From positions 17,391 through 81,390 of the forward strand of contig NZ_FRDM01000017.1 of NCBI RefSeq assembly GCF_900143215.1: a stretch of 64,000 bases of DNA. Reading direction: 5' to 3'. Shown piece by piece: positions 14,275 through 23,030 of this stretch (positions are counted from its first letter, which is position 1; each line of letters begins with the position of its first letter). The DNA is from Geodermatophilus obscurus. Its GTDB lineage: Bacteria > Actinomycetota > Actinomycetes > Mycobacteriales > Geodermatophilaceae. The notes beneath the pieces are model-generated. The model did no database searches and was not told the DNA's origin. It saw only the letters and a program-made list of their open reading frames with translations. The translations under genes and the position numbers were made by a program.

Positions 14275-17103
14275 TCAGCGCCTGTGCGTCCTCCGGGCGA
14301 CCCGGGCGGCGAAGACGCCGGCGGCGTGGCCGTTGTCGATGTTGCTCACCACCACGCCGGGCGCGGCCGAGTTCAGCATGGTCAGCAGCGCGCTGAACCC
14401 GCCGAAGGAGCCCGGCTGCCCGGTCGAGGTGGGAACGGCGACGACCGGCACGTCGGTGAGCACGCCGACCAGGCCGGCCAGCGAGGCGTCGAGCCCCGCG
14501 ACGACGACCAGGCAGTCGACGTCCTCCGACAGCGCCCCGCCCGGCAGCCCGGCGCGGAACCGGCTGCCCCCGACGTCGTCCACCCGGACCACCGCGGTCC
14601 CCGTGACGCGGGCGGCGAAGGTGGCCTCGGCGGCCACCGCGAGGTCGCCGCCGGCCCCGCACAGCACGCCGATCCGACCGGCGGGCTCGGGCAGCGGCCC
14701 GACCGCCGCGGACATCGACGCCGCGTCGACCGTCGTGTAGGCGTCGTGCTCGCTGGCCAGCGCGACCAGCGTCTCGGCGGGAGCCCGCACGACGACGGCG
14801 GGCCGGTCCGGGAACTGCCGGCGCGCCTCGCGGACCAGGGCGAGCACCTGCTCGGTGCTGCGGCCGGTGCCCCAGATGACGTCGGGCTCGGCCGGCGTCC
14901 CGCGGGCCGGCGCGGCCGGTGGGGCAGCAGGCTCGGCGGGCGGTGCGGCGGCCGGCGGAACCGGCGCCAGGGCCGGCTCGGCGGAGCTGCCCAGGCCCAG
15001 CGGCGGATCGGCGGGCTCGACGAGGAGCGAGGCGAAGCCGCTGGTCACAGCGGTGGGGTCGGCCAGCAGGGAAGGCTGCACGGCAGGGACCCTAGGGGCC
15101 GCCGCGGACTCCTCCGGGGAGCCGGCGGCGGCCGTGTCGTCCCGGGAGGACCCGTCCGTCACAGCAGTCGCAGCCGGCCCGTACAGCGCGTCCGGCGGGC
15201 TCCCGGCGACCCGCGTCTGGGTCACCGCCGACAGCCGGACGACCCGGTTCCGGCCGGTGCGCTTGGCGTCGTAGAGGACGCCGTCGGCGGCGGCGAACAG
15301 CGTGCGCCGGTCGTCGCCGCGGGTGGCCGAGGCGATGCCGACGCTGATCGTCACCGGCACGGGGAGCCCCCGTGCGGCCCAGTCGGTCCCCGCCACCGCG
15401 CGGCGGCAGCGTTCGAGCGCGTGTTCGGCCTGCTCGGCGGTGGTGTCGGGCAGCAGGACGACGAACTCGTCGCCGGCCCACCGGCAGACCTCGTCGGTGT
15501 CGCGGCACCCGGCCACCAGGATCTCGGCGACCCGGCGCAGGACGTCGTCGCCGCCCGCGTGGCCGACGGCGTCGTTGACCTCCTTGAACCGGTCGACGTC
15601 CACGACGGCCAGCGCCGCCGTCGTCCCGCCGCCCAGCAGCCCGTCGAGGGTCGCCTCGGCGTAGCGCCGGTTGGGCAGGTGGGTGAGCGGGTCCTCGTAG
15701 GCCTGCCGGCGCAGCTGCCCGGCGGCCCGCTCGGTCTCCAGCAGGCTCTTGCGCCGACCGAACAGCTCCACCCAGCGGGTGCGCCGCTCGTCGACCCGGT
15801 CCAGCTCGTCGGCCAGGTAGGCCTGCAGGTACGGCAGCGCCCGGCCGGCGTCGTCCAGCTCGGCGTGCAGGGTGCACAGCTCGCGCAACGCGGCCCGGCG
15901 CAGCCGCGGCAGGCCGTGCTCGGTGGCCGTGGCGAGCGCCAGGGCCAACTGCTCGTCGGCGCCACGGCCGTTCCCCTGCCGGCGCAGCGCGCGGCCCAGG
16001 GCGAGCAGCGCCGCGGCGTGCAGCGCCCGGTCACCGGCGGTGGTGGCGTGGACGGCGGCCCGCAGCGGTCCGACGGCCGCGGCGTGCTCGCCGAGGCCCA
16101 CGAGCGCCCAGCCGTGCACCACCTGCGCGGCCAGGACCGCTTCGGCCGACTCCGGCGGGAGCAGGGTCAGTGCCTGCTCGGCCAGCGTGCGGGCCTCGGC
16201 GAAGTGCGGCCCGGCCGCGTCCGGCACGCCGTCGTCGAGCAGCGCCTCCCCGAGCTCGGCGCACAGCTCGCCCAGGGAGCTGGCGGCGCGGGCCACCAGG
16301 ACGTCGGGATCGCCGTCCTCCGGTCGCAGCGCCCCGGGGACCGCGGCGGCGGTCACCGCGGTCTCGTGCGCCCGCCGCTGGTAGTCCAGGGCCAGCGGCA
16401 TCAGCTCGAGGTCGGCGAGCACGCCTGCGAGGTCGGTCAGGGTCCGCACCAGCAGCGCGGAGGGCGGCATCGCGGGGTCGAGCAGGCTGGCCGCCTCCAC
16501 GGCCTCGTCCATGGCGGCGTCGGTGCGGCGGGACAGCAGCTCGATGCGGGCGTGCCGGGCCAGGCCGGCGGCGCGCTGCAGCTCGTCCGCGGTGGCGTCG
16601 AAGGCGGCCTTCGCCGAGCGCACCAGCGCGATGGCCAGCGCCGCGGAGGAGGCGCGCGGGTCGCCGTCCTCGCTCGCGGGAGCGCCGTCGATCAGCTCGG
16701 CCACGCCGGCGTGCAGGTCCAGCGCGGGCGCCGCACCGGGGCCGGACGCGGGCTCCACCGGGTCGCCGACGAGGGTGAAGCCGGCCTGCCGCAAGCGGCG
16801 GACCAGCAGCTCGGCGCGCAGCGTGTCGGCCCAGGCCCGGCCCAGGTCGGCGGGACGGTCGGCGCCGCCGTCGCGCGGTGCGGGCGCCACGTAGGGGGAG
16901 TCGGTGCCGACGTCGGCCAGCAGCTCCTCGGCGTCGTCGAGCTGCCAGTTGGACAGGGCGACGGTCACCCGGTGGTGCAGGGCTCCGGGAGGCACGAGCG
17001 CACTGTGCCCGCCGTCGTCAACGGAGTCGAGCACCGGGAGGGGGGCTCGCCGGGCGCCCGGTGCACTCCCGTCACAGCCGTCCCTCCCGGTCCGTGCCGT
17101 CAC
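14275..17103 (-). CDS. Helical-repeat + GGDEF + LarB-like fusion protein
   Basis: A 942-residue protein with four parts. Residues about 45-455 are Ala/Leu-rich helical repeats like degenerate TPRs. Residues about 465-625 are a GGDEF domain (YEDPLTHLPNRRYAEATL, VDVDRFKEVNDAVGHAGGDD, signature RWAGDEF with Ala for the first Gly), an active-type variant. About 625-735 is a Pro/Ala linker. About 737-940 is a complete LarB/PurE-like domain: PDVIWGTGRSTEQVLALV, IGVLCGAGGDLAVAAEA, VVVVAGLDASLAGLVG, VPVVAVPTSTGQPGSFGGF, MLNSAAPGVVVSNIDNGHAAG. LarB carboxylates NaAD on the way to the nickel-pincer cofactor. Its catalytic Cys lies in NSCAPG, here NSAAPG, so that activity is doubtful. GTG 17103 overlaps the TGA of the upstream GGDEF gene (GTGA). 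Confidence 0.85.
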   Translation of the reverse strand: MTARTGRDGCDGSAPGARRAPLPVLDSVDDGGHSALVPPGALHHRVTVALSNWQLDDAEELLADVGTDSPYVAPAPRDGGADRPADLGRAWADTLRAELLVRRLRQAGFTLVGDPVEPASGPGAAPALDLHAGVAELIDGAPASEDGDPRASSAALAIALVRSAKAAFDATADELQRAAGLARHARIELLSRRTDAAMDEAVEAASLLDPAMPPSALLVRTLTDLAGVLADLELMPLALDYQRRAHETAVTAAAVPGALRPEDGDPDVLVARAASSLGELCAELGEALLDDGVPDAAGPHFAEARTLAEQALTLLPPESAEAVLAAQVVHGWALVGLGEHAAAVGPLRAAVHATTAGDRALHAAALLALGRALRRQGNGRGADEQLALALATATEHGLPRLRRAALRELCTLHAELDDAGRALPYLQAYLADELDRVDERRTRWVELFGRRKSLLETERAAGQLRRQAYEDPLTHLPNRRYAEATLDGLLGGGTTAALAVVDVDRFKEVNDAVGHAGGDDVLRRVAEILVAGCRDTDEVCRWAGDEFVVLLPDTTAEQAEHALERCRRAVAGTDWAARGLPVPVTISVGIASATRGDDRRTLFAAADGVLYDAKRTGRNRVVRLSAVTQTRVAGSPPDALYGPAATAVTDGSSRDDTAAAGSPEESAAAPRVPAVQPSLLADPTAVTSGFASLLVEPADPPLGLGSSAEPALAPVPPAAAPPAEPAAPPAAPARGTPAEPDVIWGTGRSTEQVLALVREARRQFPDRPAVVVRAPAETLVALASEHDAYTTVDAASMSAAVGPLPEPAGRIGVLCGAGGDLAVAAEATFAARVTGTAVVRVDDVGGSRFRAGLPGGALSEDVDCLVVVAGLDASLAGLVGVLTDVPVVAVPTSTGQPGSFGGFSALLTMLNSAAPGVVVSNIDNGHAAGVFAARVARRTHRR

Positions 17104-18755
17104 GGTGCGTCGTCCCCGCCGCGGCCGCCGTGGGCGCGCACCCGGTTGCGTCCGCCGCGCTTGGCGGTGAACAGGTGCAGGTCGGCGGTGTCGAACAGCG
17201 ACCGCCAGCCCAGCGGCTCGTCCTCGACCGCCGCCGGGGCGGTGGCCACGCCGATGCTCACCGTCACCGGCTCGGGCAGCTGCAGGTCACCCCAGTGGGC
17301 GCCGGCGACGGCGGCGCGCAGCCGGTCGACGGCGGCCAGCGCCTGGGCCTCGGTCGCCGTCGGGAGGACGACGAGGAACTCGTCGCCGGCCCACCGGTAC
17401 ACCTCGTCACCGGAGCGGCTGTGCTCCCGCAGCAGCTCGGCCACCCGGCGCAGCACCTCGTCGCCGTGCGAGTGGGACGTGTCGTCGTTGACCGCCTTGA
17501 ACCGGTCGATGTCGACGACGGCCAACGACACCGGTTCGGCGCCCACGCGCATGCCGCCCAGCCGGCGCTCGGCGCTGCGCCGGTTGCCCAGCCCGGTGAG
17601 CGGGTCCTCCAGCGCGACCCGGCGCAGGTGAGCGGTCTGCCGCTCGGCCTCCCGCAGCCGGCTGCGCCGCACGAACATCTCCGCCCACAGCTCCCGGCCA
17701 CGGGCGTGCGCGCGGCCGGTGTCGGCGCGGTAGGCCTCCAGCCAGTGCAGCGCCTCGGCCGGGCGGCCCATCGCCGCGGTGCCCTGACCCAGCTCCAGCA
17801 GGCACTGGCGGTAGCGGCGGCGGTCACCGGTGGCGGCGAAGGCGCCGGCGGCGTCGACCAGCAGGTCGGTGGCCTCGGCGTCGTGCCCGCCGCCGGACCG
17901 GGTGCGGGCCAGCCGGGACAGCAGCCGGGCGAGCACCAGGTCGGCGTAGCCGCGCAGCCAGGTCCCGCCGTCCCGGTGCACCCGCTTGTGCGCGCGGCGC
18001 ATCGGGCCGAGTGCGTCCTCGACCTCGCCGCAGCCGGCCATCGCCCACGCCTGGACGACGTCGAGCAGGTCCTGGTCGGCGGGCTCGGCCTCCCAGTCCA
18101 GGGCGCGGGCGGCCTCCGCGAGGTCCACCGCCGCCCCGGCCAGCTCCCGGGTGGGCTCGACCTGGCCTCGGCGGTGCAGGGTCTGCGCCAGCTCGGCGTG
18201 CTGCTGGGCGCACAGCTGCAGCAGTCGCCAGCGGTCGGCGACGCCCGGCAGCTGGTCGGCCACCCGGGAGCCCTGCAGCGCCTGGGCGACGGCGAGCTCC
18301 TCCAGGTCGAGGGCGCCCAGCGCGAGCGACAGCCACAGGTGGGCCTGGTGCAGGGCGCGCGAGGGGCCGTCGGCCGCTGCCGTCTCGGCCAGCAGGCCGG
18401 CGTCGATGGCCAGCACCATCGCCGCGTCGACGTGGTCGGCGGCCACCTCGACGGCGGCCAGGTAGGCCAGCGTCAGTGCGGTCTGCGCGCCCGGCAGGCA
18501 CCGGCCCAGGGCGTCGCGGGCGGCGGACACCCCGGCCGCCGCGGCCTCGCGGTCGCCGTCGACCAGGGCGCGGCGGGCGGCCAGGGCGTGCCGCCAGGCG
18601 ACCCAGCGCGGCTCGGTCGCGGCGTCCAGGGCCTCGATCGCGCGATCGTGCTCGGCGGCGAAGGCAGCAGGGTCGTCCCGGTCGCTGACGGACAGCAGAC
18701 GCCAGAGCGCATCGTCGAGGTCACCCTCGGTGAGGCGCGCGGGGCCGGGGGTCAC
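17100..18755 (-). CDS. GGDEF-domain protein with helical-repeat N-terminus
   Basis: A 551-residue putative diguanylate cyclase. Residues 1-370 are helical repeats resembling TPRs, rich in Ala and Leu (RRYRQCLLELGQGTAAMGRP and similar). A helix with RRSRLREAERQTAHLRRVAL leads into the GGDEF domain at about 385-545: LEDPLTGLGNRRSAERRLGG, VDIDRFKAVNDDTSHSHGDE, signature RWAGDEF, and VTVSIGVATAP. It is a paralog of the next gene without the LarB domain. GTG at 18755 is chosen because GGAGGG lies 6 nt before it. The GTGA overlap with the downstream gene shows coupled expression. No membrane segment, so cytosolic. Confidence 0.88.
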   Translation of the reverse strand: MTPGPARLTEGDLDDALWRLLSVSDRDDPAAFAAEHDRAIEALDAATEPRWVAWRHALAARRALVDGDREAAAAGVSAARDALGRCLPGAQTALTLAYLAAVEVAADHVDAAMVLAIDAGLLAETAAADGPSRALHQAHLWLSLALGALDLEELAVAQALQGSRVADQLPGVADRWRLLQLCAQQHAELAQTLHRRGQVEPTRELAGAAVDLAEAARALDWEAEPADQDLLDVVQAWAMAGCGEVEDALGPMRRAHKRVHRDGGTWLRGYADLVLARLLSRLARTRSGGGHDAEATDLLVDAAGAFAATGDRRRYRQCLLELGQGTAAMGRPAEALHWLEAYRADTGRAHARGRELWAEMFVRRSRLREAERQTAHLRRVALEDPLTGLGNRRSAERRLGGMRVGAEPVSLAVVDIDRFKAVNDDTSHSHGDEVLRRVAELLREHSRSGDEVYRWAGDEFLVVLPTATEAQALAAVDRLRAAVAGAHWGDLQLPEPVTVSIGVATAPAAVEDEPLGWRSLFDTADLHLFTAKRGGRNRVRAHGGRGGDDAP

Positions 18756-18855
18756 GCATCCCTCCAACCACGGTGTCCGGCCGCTGCACGGCTCCGGGTC
18801 CTGCGACAGCGTGGCAGCTCCCCCGGGTGGGGCACCCGCCCGTCCCCGACCGCAC

Positions 18856-18861
18856 TACCCT
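18856..18861 (+). promoter_or_regulatory. -10 box TACCCT of pheA (leaderless)
   Basis: TACCCT is exactly 6 nt before the GTG of pheA at 18868, with no ribosome-binding site between. Confidence 0.55.
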
Positions 18862-18867
18862 CGTCGG

Positions 18868-19803
18868 GTGCCTGGGACGCCTCCGACGCGGTACGCCTAT
18901 CTCGGACCCGAGGGTACCTTCGCCGAAGCGGCCCTGATCAGCGCCGTCGCCCCGGCCGAGGGCTCCCGGATCCCCTCCCCGGGGGTGCCGGCGGCGCTGG
19001 CCGCCGTCCGTTCGGGGGACGCCGACGCCGCGCTCGTGCCGCTGGAGAACTCCGTCGAGGGCTCCGTGCCGGCCACCATGGACGGCCTGGCCGAGGGCGA
19101 CCCGCTGCTGATCACCCGCGAGGTGTTCCTGGCGCCCTCCTTCGTCCTCGCCGCCCGCCCGGGGACGACGCTGTCCGACGTGCGCTCGGTGGCCAGCCAC
19201 CCGCACGCGCTGGCGCAGACCGCCGGCCGGCTGGCCCGGCTGCTGCCCGGCGTCGTCCCGCTGCCGGCCACCTCCACCGCCGAGGCCGCGCGGCAGGTGG
19301 CGGCCGGTGAGCACGACGCCGCGGTGTGCGCGCCCATCGCCGCCGAGCGGTACGGGCTCACCGCGCTGGCCGACGACGTCGCCGACCGCTCCGGTGCGGT
19401 GACCCGGTTCGTGCTCGTCGCGCCCCCCGGCCCGCTGCCCGCGCCGACGGGCAACGACAAGACCTCGCTGGTCGCCGTCGTCGGGGACCGCACGGGGGCG
19501 CTGCTGGACCTGCTCCGCGAGTTCGCCGTCCGCGAGATCAGCCTGACCCGCATCGAGTCGCGGCCGACGCGCGAGCGGCTGGGCGTCTACTCCTTCTCCC
19601 TCGACTGCGAGGGACACGCCGCCGACGCCCGCGTGGGGGAGGCGCTCGCCGCGCTGCACCGGGTCTGCGACGAGCTGCGCTTCCTCGGCTCCTACCCGCG
19701 CGCCGACGGCCGGGAGAACAGGCCGGTGACGCCGGTGTCGACCGACGCGGCGTTCGGCGAGGCCGCCGGCTGGCTGGAGCGGGTGCGCGCCGGCCACGTC
19801 TGA
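18868..19803 (+). CDS. pheA: Prephenate dehydratase
   Basis: A 311-residue enzyme that converts prephenate to phenylpyruvate in phenylalanine synthesis. The catalytic part begins YAYLGPEGTFAEAALISAV and includes ADAALVPLENSVEGSVPATM, VASHPHALAQTAGRLARL and DDVADRSGAVTRFVLV, where the TRF motif is the catalytic Thr region. The ACT regulatory domain follows from about residue 195 (KTSLVAVVGDRTGALLDLLR, ISLTRIESRPTRERLGVYSF), so phenylalanine feedback is expected. Length is normal for actinobacterial PheA. The GTG start follows a TACCCT box at leaderless spacing. It is monocistronic, ended by the 19810-19877 hairpin. Confidence 0.95.
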   Translation: MPGTPPTRYAYLGPEGTFAEAALISAVAPAEGSRIPSPGVPAALAAVRSGDADAALVPLENSVEGSVPATMDGLAEGDPLLITREVFLAPSFVLAARPGTTLSDVRSVASHPHALAQTAGRLARLLPGVVPLPATSTAEAARQVAAGEHDAAVCAPIAAERYGLTALADDVADRSGAVTRFVLVAPPGPLPAPTGNDKTSLVAVVGDRTGALLDLLREFAVREISLTRIESRPTRERLGVYSFSLDCEGHAADARVGEALAALHRVCDELRFLGSYPRADGRENRPVTPVSTDAAFGEAAGWLERVRAGHV

Positions 19804-19809
19804 GGCCGT

Positions 19810-19877
19810 CGAGTGAGCAGTTGGGGTCGCCCGGCCCGGCGCGTCCCGCCGTGTCGTCGACCGCAACTGCTCACTCG
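19810..19877. terminator. Long hairpin between convergent pheA and mmpL-like genes
   Basis: A 20-nt arm starting CGAGTGAGCAGTTG pairs with an arm ending CAACTGCTCACTCG, with one mismatch and a 28-nt loop. It lies between two convergent 3' ends. Confidence 0.75.
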
Positions 19878-19889
19878 GCCGGTTCGGCT

Positions 19890-22010
19890 TCACACCCTCT
19901 CGAGCTCGCGGTCCGGCTCCTCGGGCGTGCGCCGGCGGGCCAGCCGGCTGGGCCACCAGGTGCGGTCGCCGAGCAGCAGGACCGCCGACGGCACGACCAG
20001 CGTCCGGACGACGAAGGTGTCGAGCAGGACGCCGAAGCCGACCAGGAACCCGAGCTGGATGAGGAGGACCAGCGGCAGCACGGTGAGCGCGCCGAACGTG
20101 GCGGCCAGGACCAGCCCCGCGCTGGTGATGACCCCGCCGGTGACGGCGAGTGCCCGGATCGTGCCCTCCCTCGTCCCGTGCCGTCGCGACTCCTCGCGGG
20201 CCCGGGTCATGAGGAAGATGTTGTAGTCGATCCCCAGGGCGACGAGGAACACGAAACCGATCAGCAGCACCTGCGGGTCGCTGCCCGGGAACTGGAAGAG
20301 GTGGTCGAAGGCCAGCGCGCCGACGCCGACGGTCGCGGCGGTGCTCAGCGCCACCGTGGCCACCAGGAGCAGCGGTGCGACGATCGCCCGCAGGAGCAGG
20401 GCCAGCACCACGGTGATGACCAGCAGCACGAGCGGGACGATCACCGCCAGGTCGCGTGCCGCGGTCCCCTGGGTGTCCAGGTCACTGGCGGTGGAGCCGC
20501 CGACCAGTGCCGCGGGGTCGACGTCACGCACCGCCGTCCGCAGGTCCGCGACCGTGGCCTGGGCTGCCTCGCTGTCCGGCGCATCGGCCAGGGTGGCGTC
20601 GAGCCGGACCAGTCCGTCCACCTCGACCGGTCCGCCCCCGGCCGCCCCGGGCGGGCCGGCCTGTACGCCGGTGTAGGGCGCGACCCCGACGACGCCGTCG
20701 ACCCCGGCCGCCGCGTCCGCGACGTCCTCCCACCCGTCGGCGGGCGCGATGACGGTGGCCGGGCTCGCGCCGCCCGCGTCGAAGTGCCGGGCCAGGGCCT
20801 CCTGCCCGGCGCCCGACTCCGACCCGCCACGGACGGCCTCGGACAGCGGTATCCCGTCGGCGTCGAACGTGGGCACGAACGCGGCCAGGGCGAACAGGCC
20901 GGCCAGCGCCCACACCAGGACCCGCGCGGGACGGCGGCCCACCGCCGTCGCCACGCGCCCCCAGCCCCGGCCGTGCGGCTGCTCGTCGCCGTACCGCGGG
21001 CGGAACGGCCAGAACGCGGCGCGGCCGAAGAGCACCAGCGCGGCCGGCAGGAACGTCAGCGCGGCGAGCATCGCGAACGCGATGCCGAGCGCGGAGATCG
21101 GTCCGAGGCCGCGGTTGGAGCCCAGGTCGGAGAAGAGCAGGCACAGGACGCCGAGGACCACCGTGGCACCGCTGGCCACGATCGGCTCCCACGACTGCCG
21201 CAGCGCCGCCCGCATGGCCGTCGAGCGGGACTCCTCGCGGCGCAGCTCCTCCCGGTAGCGGGCGACGAGCAGCAGGCCGTAGTCGGTGGCCGCGCCCACG
21301 ACGAGGATCGATGCGATCCCCTGGCTCTGCCCGTTGACGTCGATCCAGCCCTCGCGCGCCAGCAGGTAGGCCACCGCCAGGGACACCACCAGCGCCAGGC
21401 CGGCGGTGCCGATGACCAGCAGCGGCAGCAGCGGGCTGCGGTAGACGACCAGCAGGATGAGCAGGACGACGCCGAACGCCGCGATCAGGAGCAGGCTGTC
21501 GATGCCGGAGAAGCCGTCGGCGAAGTCGGAGAACACCGCCCCGGGGCCGGTGACGTAGGCGGTCGTGCCGTCGACGCCGGGCAGGTCCCGCAGCTCGGCG
21601 ACCAGCTCGCCGAGCCCGTCGCCGAGGTCGGGATCGACCGGCAGCACCGCCTGCACGGCCGCGCCGTCCTCGGACGGGACGGGCGGTGAGGGCTCGCCGA
21701 CGAGCGCGCCGGCGTCCTCGGCCACCGCGACCGCCTGACCGGTGCGCTCGCCGACGGCGGCGAGCGTCGCTTCGTCCAGCGCGCCGCCGTCGCTCTCCCA
21801 CAGCAGGATCACCGGCAGGCTCCGCTCGGTGCGGAAGCCGGCCTGCAGCTCGGTGACGCGCGTGGACTCCGCGCTGTCGGGCAGGAACGCCGCCGAGTCG
21901 TTCTCCTGGACCTCGGTCAGCTTGCCGCTGGTCGGCCCCAGCGTGCCGGCGAGGCCGAGCCAGAGGAGGGCCACGACGGCGGGGACGATCCAGCGGGCGA
22001 CGGAGCGCAT
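19890..22010 (-). CDS. MMPL-family RND transporter
   Basis: A 706-residue exporter with about 12 helices in two repeats. Helix 1 is WIVPAVVALLWLGLAGTLG. A large periplasmic porter loop (residues 30-170) precedes the sterol-sensing-like helix bundle (LLIAAFGVVLLILLVVYRSP, ILVVGAATDYGLLLVARYRE). The second half repeats this with a loop at about 390-530 and the motif LVALGIDYNIFLMTRAREES. The two DY motifs are the proton-relay positions. Such proteins export lipids, siderophores or drugs. It is divergent from a MarR regulator with a shared operator-like dyad, so substrate-responsive repression is likely. Confidence 0.92.
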   Translation of the reverse strand: MRSVARWIVPAVVALLWLGLAGTLGPTSGKLTEVQENDSAAFLPDSAESTRVTELQAGFRTERSLPVILLWESDGGALDEATLAAVGERTGQAVAVAEDAGALVGEPSPPVPSEDGAAVQAVLPVDPDLGDGLGELVAELRDLPGVDGTTAYVTGPGAVFSDFADGFSGIDSLLLIAAFGVVLLILLVVYRSPLLPLLVIGTAGLALVVSLAVAYLLAREGWIDVNGQSQGIASILVVGAATDYGLLLVARYREELRREESRSTAMRAALRQSWEPIVASGATVVLGVLCLLFSDLGSNRGLGPISALGIAFAMLAALTFLPAALVLFGRAAFWPFRPRYGDEQPHGRGWGRVATAVGRRPARVLVWALAGLFALAAFVPTFDADGIPLSEAVRGGSESGAGQEALARHFDAGGASPATVIAPADGWEDVADAAAGVDGVVGVAPYTGVQAGPPGAAGGGPVEVDGLVRLDATLADAPDSEAAQATVADLRTAVRDVDPAALVGGSTASDLDTQGTAARDLAVIVPLVLLVITVVLALLLRAIVAPLLLVATVALSTAATVGVGALAFDHLFQFPGSDPQVLLIGFVFLVALGIDYNIFLMTRAREESRRHGTREGTIRALAVTGGVITSAGLVLAATFGALTVLPLVLLIQLGFLVGFGVLLDTFVVRTLVVPSAVLLLGDRTWWPSRLARRRTPEEPDRELERV

Positions 22011-22033
22011 GATGTCCTTCGATGGTCGATAAT

Positions 22034-22046
22034 CTCGATCGTCGAG
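22034..22046. promoter_or_regulatory. Operator-like dyad between mmpL-like and marR genes
   Basis: CTCGA-TCG-TCGAG is a perfect 5-3-5 dyad in the 48-bp divergent gap. It overlaps a TAATCT box reading toward marR and lies beside a TAGTCT reading toward the transporter. This is a natural site for MarR autorepression. Confidence 0.55.
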
Positions 22047-22058
22047 AGACTACGGCGC

Positions 22059-22556
22059 GTGCCGGTCGCGCGGCAACGGAGGTGGTGGGTGTCCGGGGAC
22101 GGCGACCGGGTGCGGCAGGAGGTCGCGCTGCTCCTGCGCCGGCTGAACGTGGAGCTCGACGCGGTCGGGCAGCGGTTCGCCACGATGCACGGGCTGGGGC
22201 GCACCGACGTCCGCGCGCTGGTCGCCATCATGGACGCCGCCCGCCGCGGCGAGGCGCTGACCGCCGGCACGCTGGGGCAGGCCGTCGAGCTCAGCTCGGC
22301 GTCGGTGACCGCGCTGGTCGACCGGCTCGAGCGGGCCGGCCACGTGCGCCGGGTCCGCGATCCGCAGGACCGGCGGCGGGTCGTGCTGGAGATGTCGGAG
22401 TCGGCGATGGCCGCCGGCGGGCAGTTCTTCGGCGGGCTGCAGCGGGACCTCCTCGCCGCGATGGAGGGCTACGCGGACGACGAGCTGACCGCCGTCCGCC
22501 GGCTCCTCGCCGAGATGACGGAGGTGATCGTGCGGCACGCCCGCGCCGACGGCTGA
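22059..22556 (+). CDS. MarR-family transcriptional regulator
   Basis: A 165-residue winged-helix repressor. Helix 1 is VRQEVALLLRRLNVELDAVG. The recognition part is LTAGTLGQAVELSSASVTAL followed by VDRLERAGHVRRVRDPQDRR, with the wing carrying the DPQDRR motif, and a C-terminal dimer helix (DDELTAVRRLLAEMTEVIVR). GTG at 22059 is used; a GTG at 22089 (VSGDGDRVRQEV) is an alternative that trims the Arg-rich start. It is divergent from an MMPL exporter and probably represses it in response to a small hydrophobic ligand. Confidence 0.88.
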   Translation: MPVARQRRWWVSGDGDRVRQEVALLLRRLNVELDAVGQRFATMHGLGRTDVRALVAIMDAARRGEALTAGTLGQAVELSSASVTALVDRLERAGHVRRVRDPQDRRRVVLEMSESAMAAGGQFFGGLQRDLLAAMEGYADDELTAVRRLLAEMTEVIVRHARADG

Positions 22557-22619
22557 GCACTCCGTGCACGTACCGCGGTGCCGGCTCCCCGCGGGCGACG
22601 CTGTGTGCACGCAGCGCTC

Positions 22620-22661
22620 GCCGGCGGGATCTGCGAACGCCGGCGGTGACCTCCCGCCGGC
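22620..22661. terminator. Hairpin between convergent marR and groES-like genes
   Basis: GCCGGCGGGA and TCCCGCCGGC form perfect 10-bp arms with a 22-nt loop, between two convergent 3' ends. The rest of 22557-22619 contains only short GC palindromes (GTGTGCAC). Confidence 0.6.
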
Positions 22662-22665
22662 CTGC

Positions 22666-22995
22666 TCAGAGGTAGAGGCCGGTGGACTCCTCGATCCGCT
22701 CGGCGGCGACGGCGTGCACGTCCCGCTCGCGCAGGATGACGAGCTCCTCGCCGTGCACCTCGACCTCGTGCTGGTCCTCGGGGGAGAAGAGCACCTGGTC
22801 GCCGACCTTGACCTGGCGCACGCTCGATCCGACGCCGCGCGCCTCGCCCCACACCAGCCGCTTGGCCACCTGGGCGGTCGCGGGGATGAGGATCCCGCCG
22901 GTGGACCGCCGCTCGCCGTCCTCCCGGCGCAGCGCGACCAGGACGCGGTCGTGCAGCATCTTGATCGGCAGCCCGCTGCCCTTGACGTCAGCCAC
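22666..22995 (-). CDS. GroES-like co-chaperonin paralog
   Basis: A 109-residue protein with the GroES fold pattern: LHDRVLVALRREDGERRSTG, GGILIPATAQVAK in place of the mobile loop, GVGSSVRQVKVGDQVLFSPE, then VEVHGEELVILRERDVHAV. It is about 10 residues longer than standard GroES, and no groEL lies nearby. It may be a second co-chaperonin or an unrelated user of the fold. GTG at 22995 sits 8 nt after TAACGT, again a leaderless layout. It is monocistronic. Confidence 0.75.
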   Translation of the reverse strand: MADVKGSGLPIKMLHDRVLVALRREDGERRSTGGILIPATAQVAKRLVWGEARGVGSSVRQVKVGDQVLFSPEDQHEVEVHGEELVILRERDVHAVAAERIEESTGLYL

Positions 22996-23030
22996 GGGTG
23001 ATCACGTTACGCGGCGGTGAGGTGCTGGAA

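Noticed and set aside
14275..15240. Separate larB gene instead of a fusion
   Set aside because: No stop codon, start codon with a ribosome-binding site, or promoter box is visible in the Pro/Ala linker. The frame is continuous with the GGDEF part.
14263..19310. Long plus-strand frames opposite the two GGDEF genes
   Set aside because: Their sequence is His/Gln/Gly/Arg-rich without motifs, while the minus frames carry GGDEF and LarB domains.
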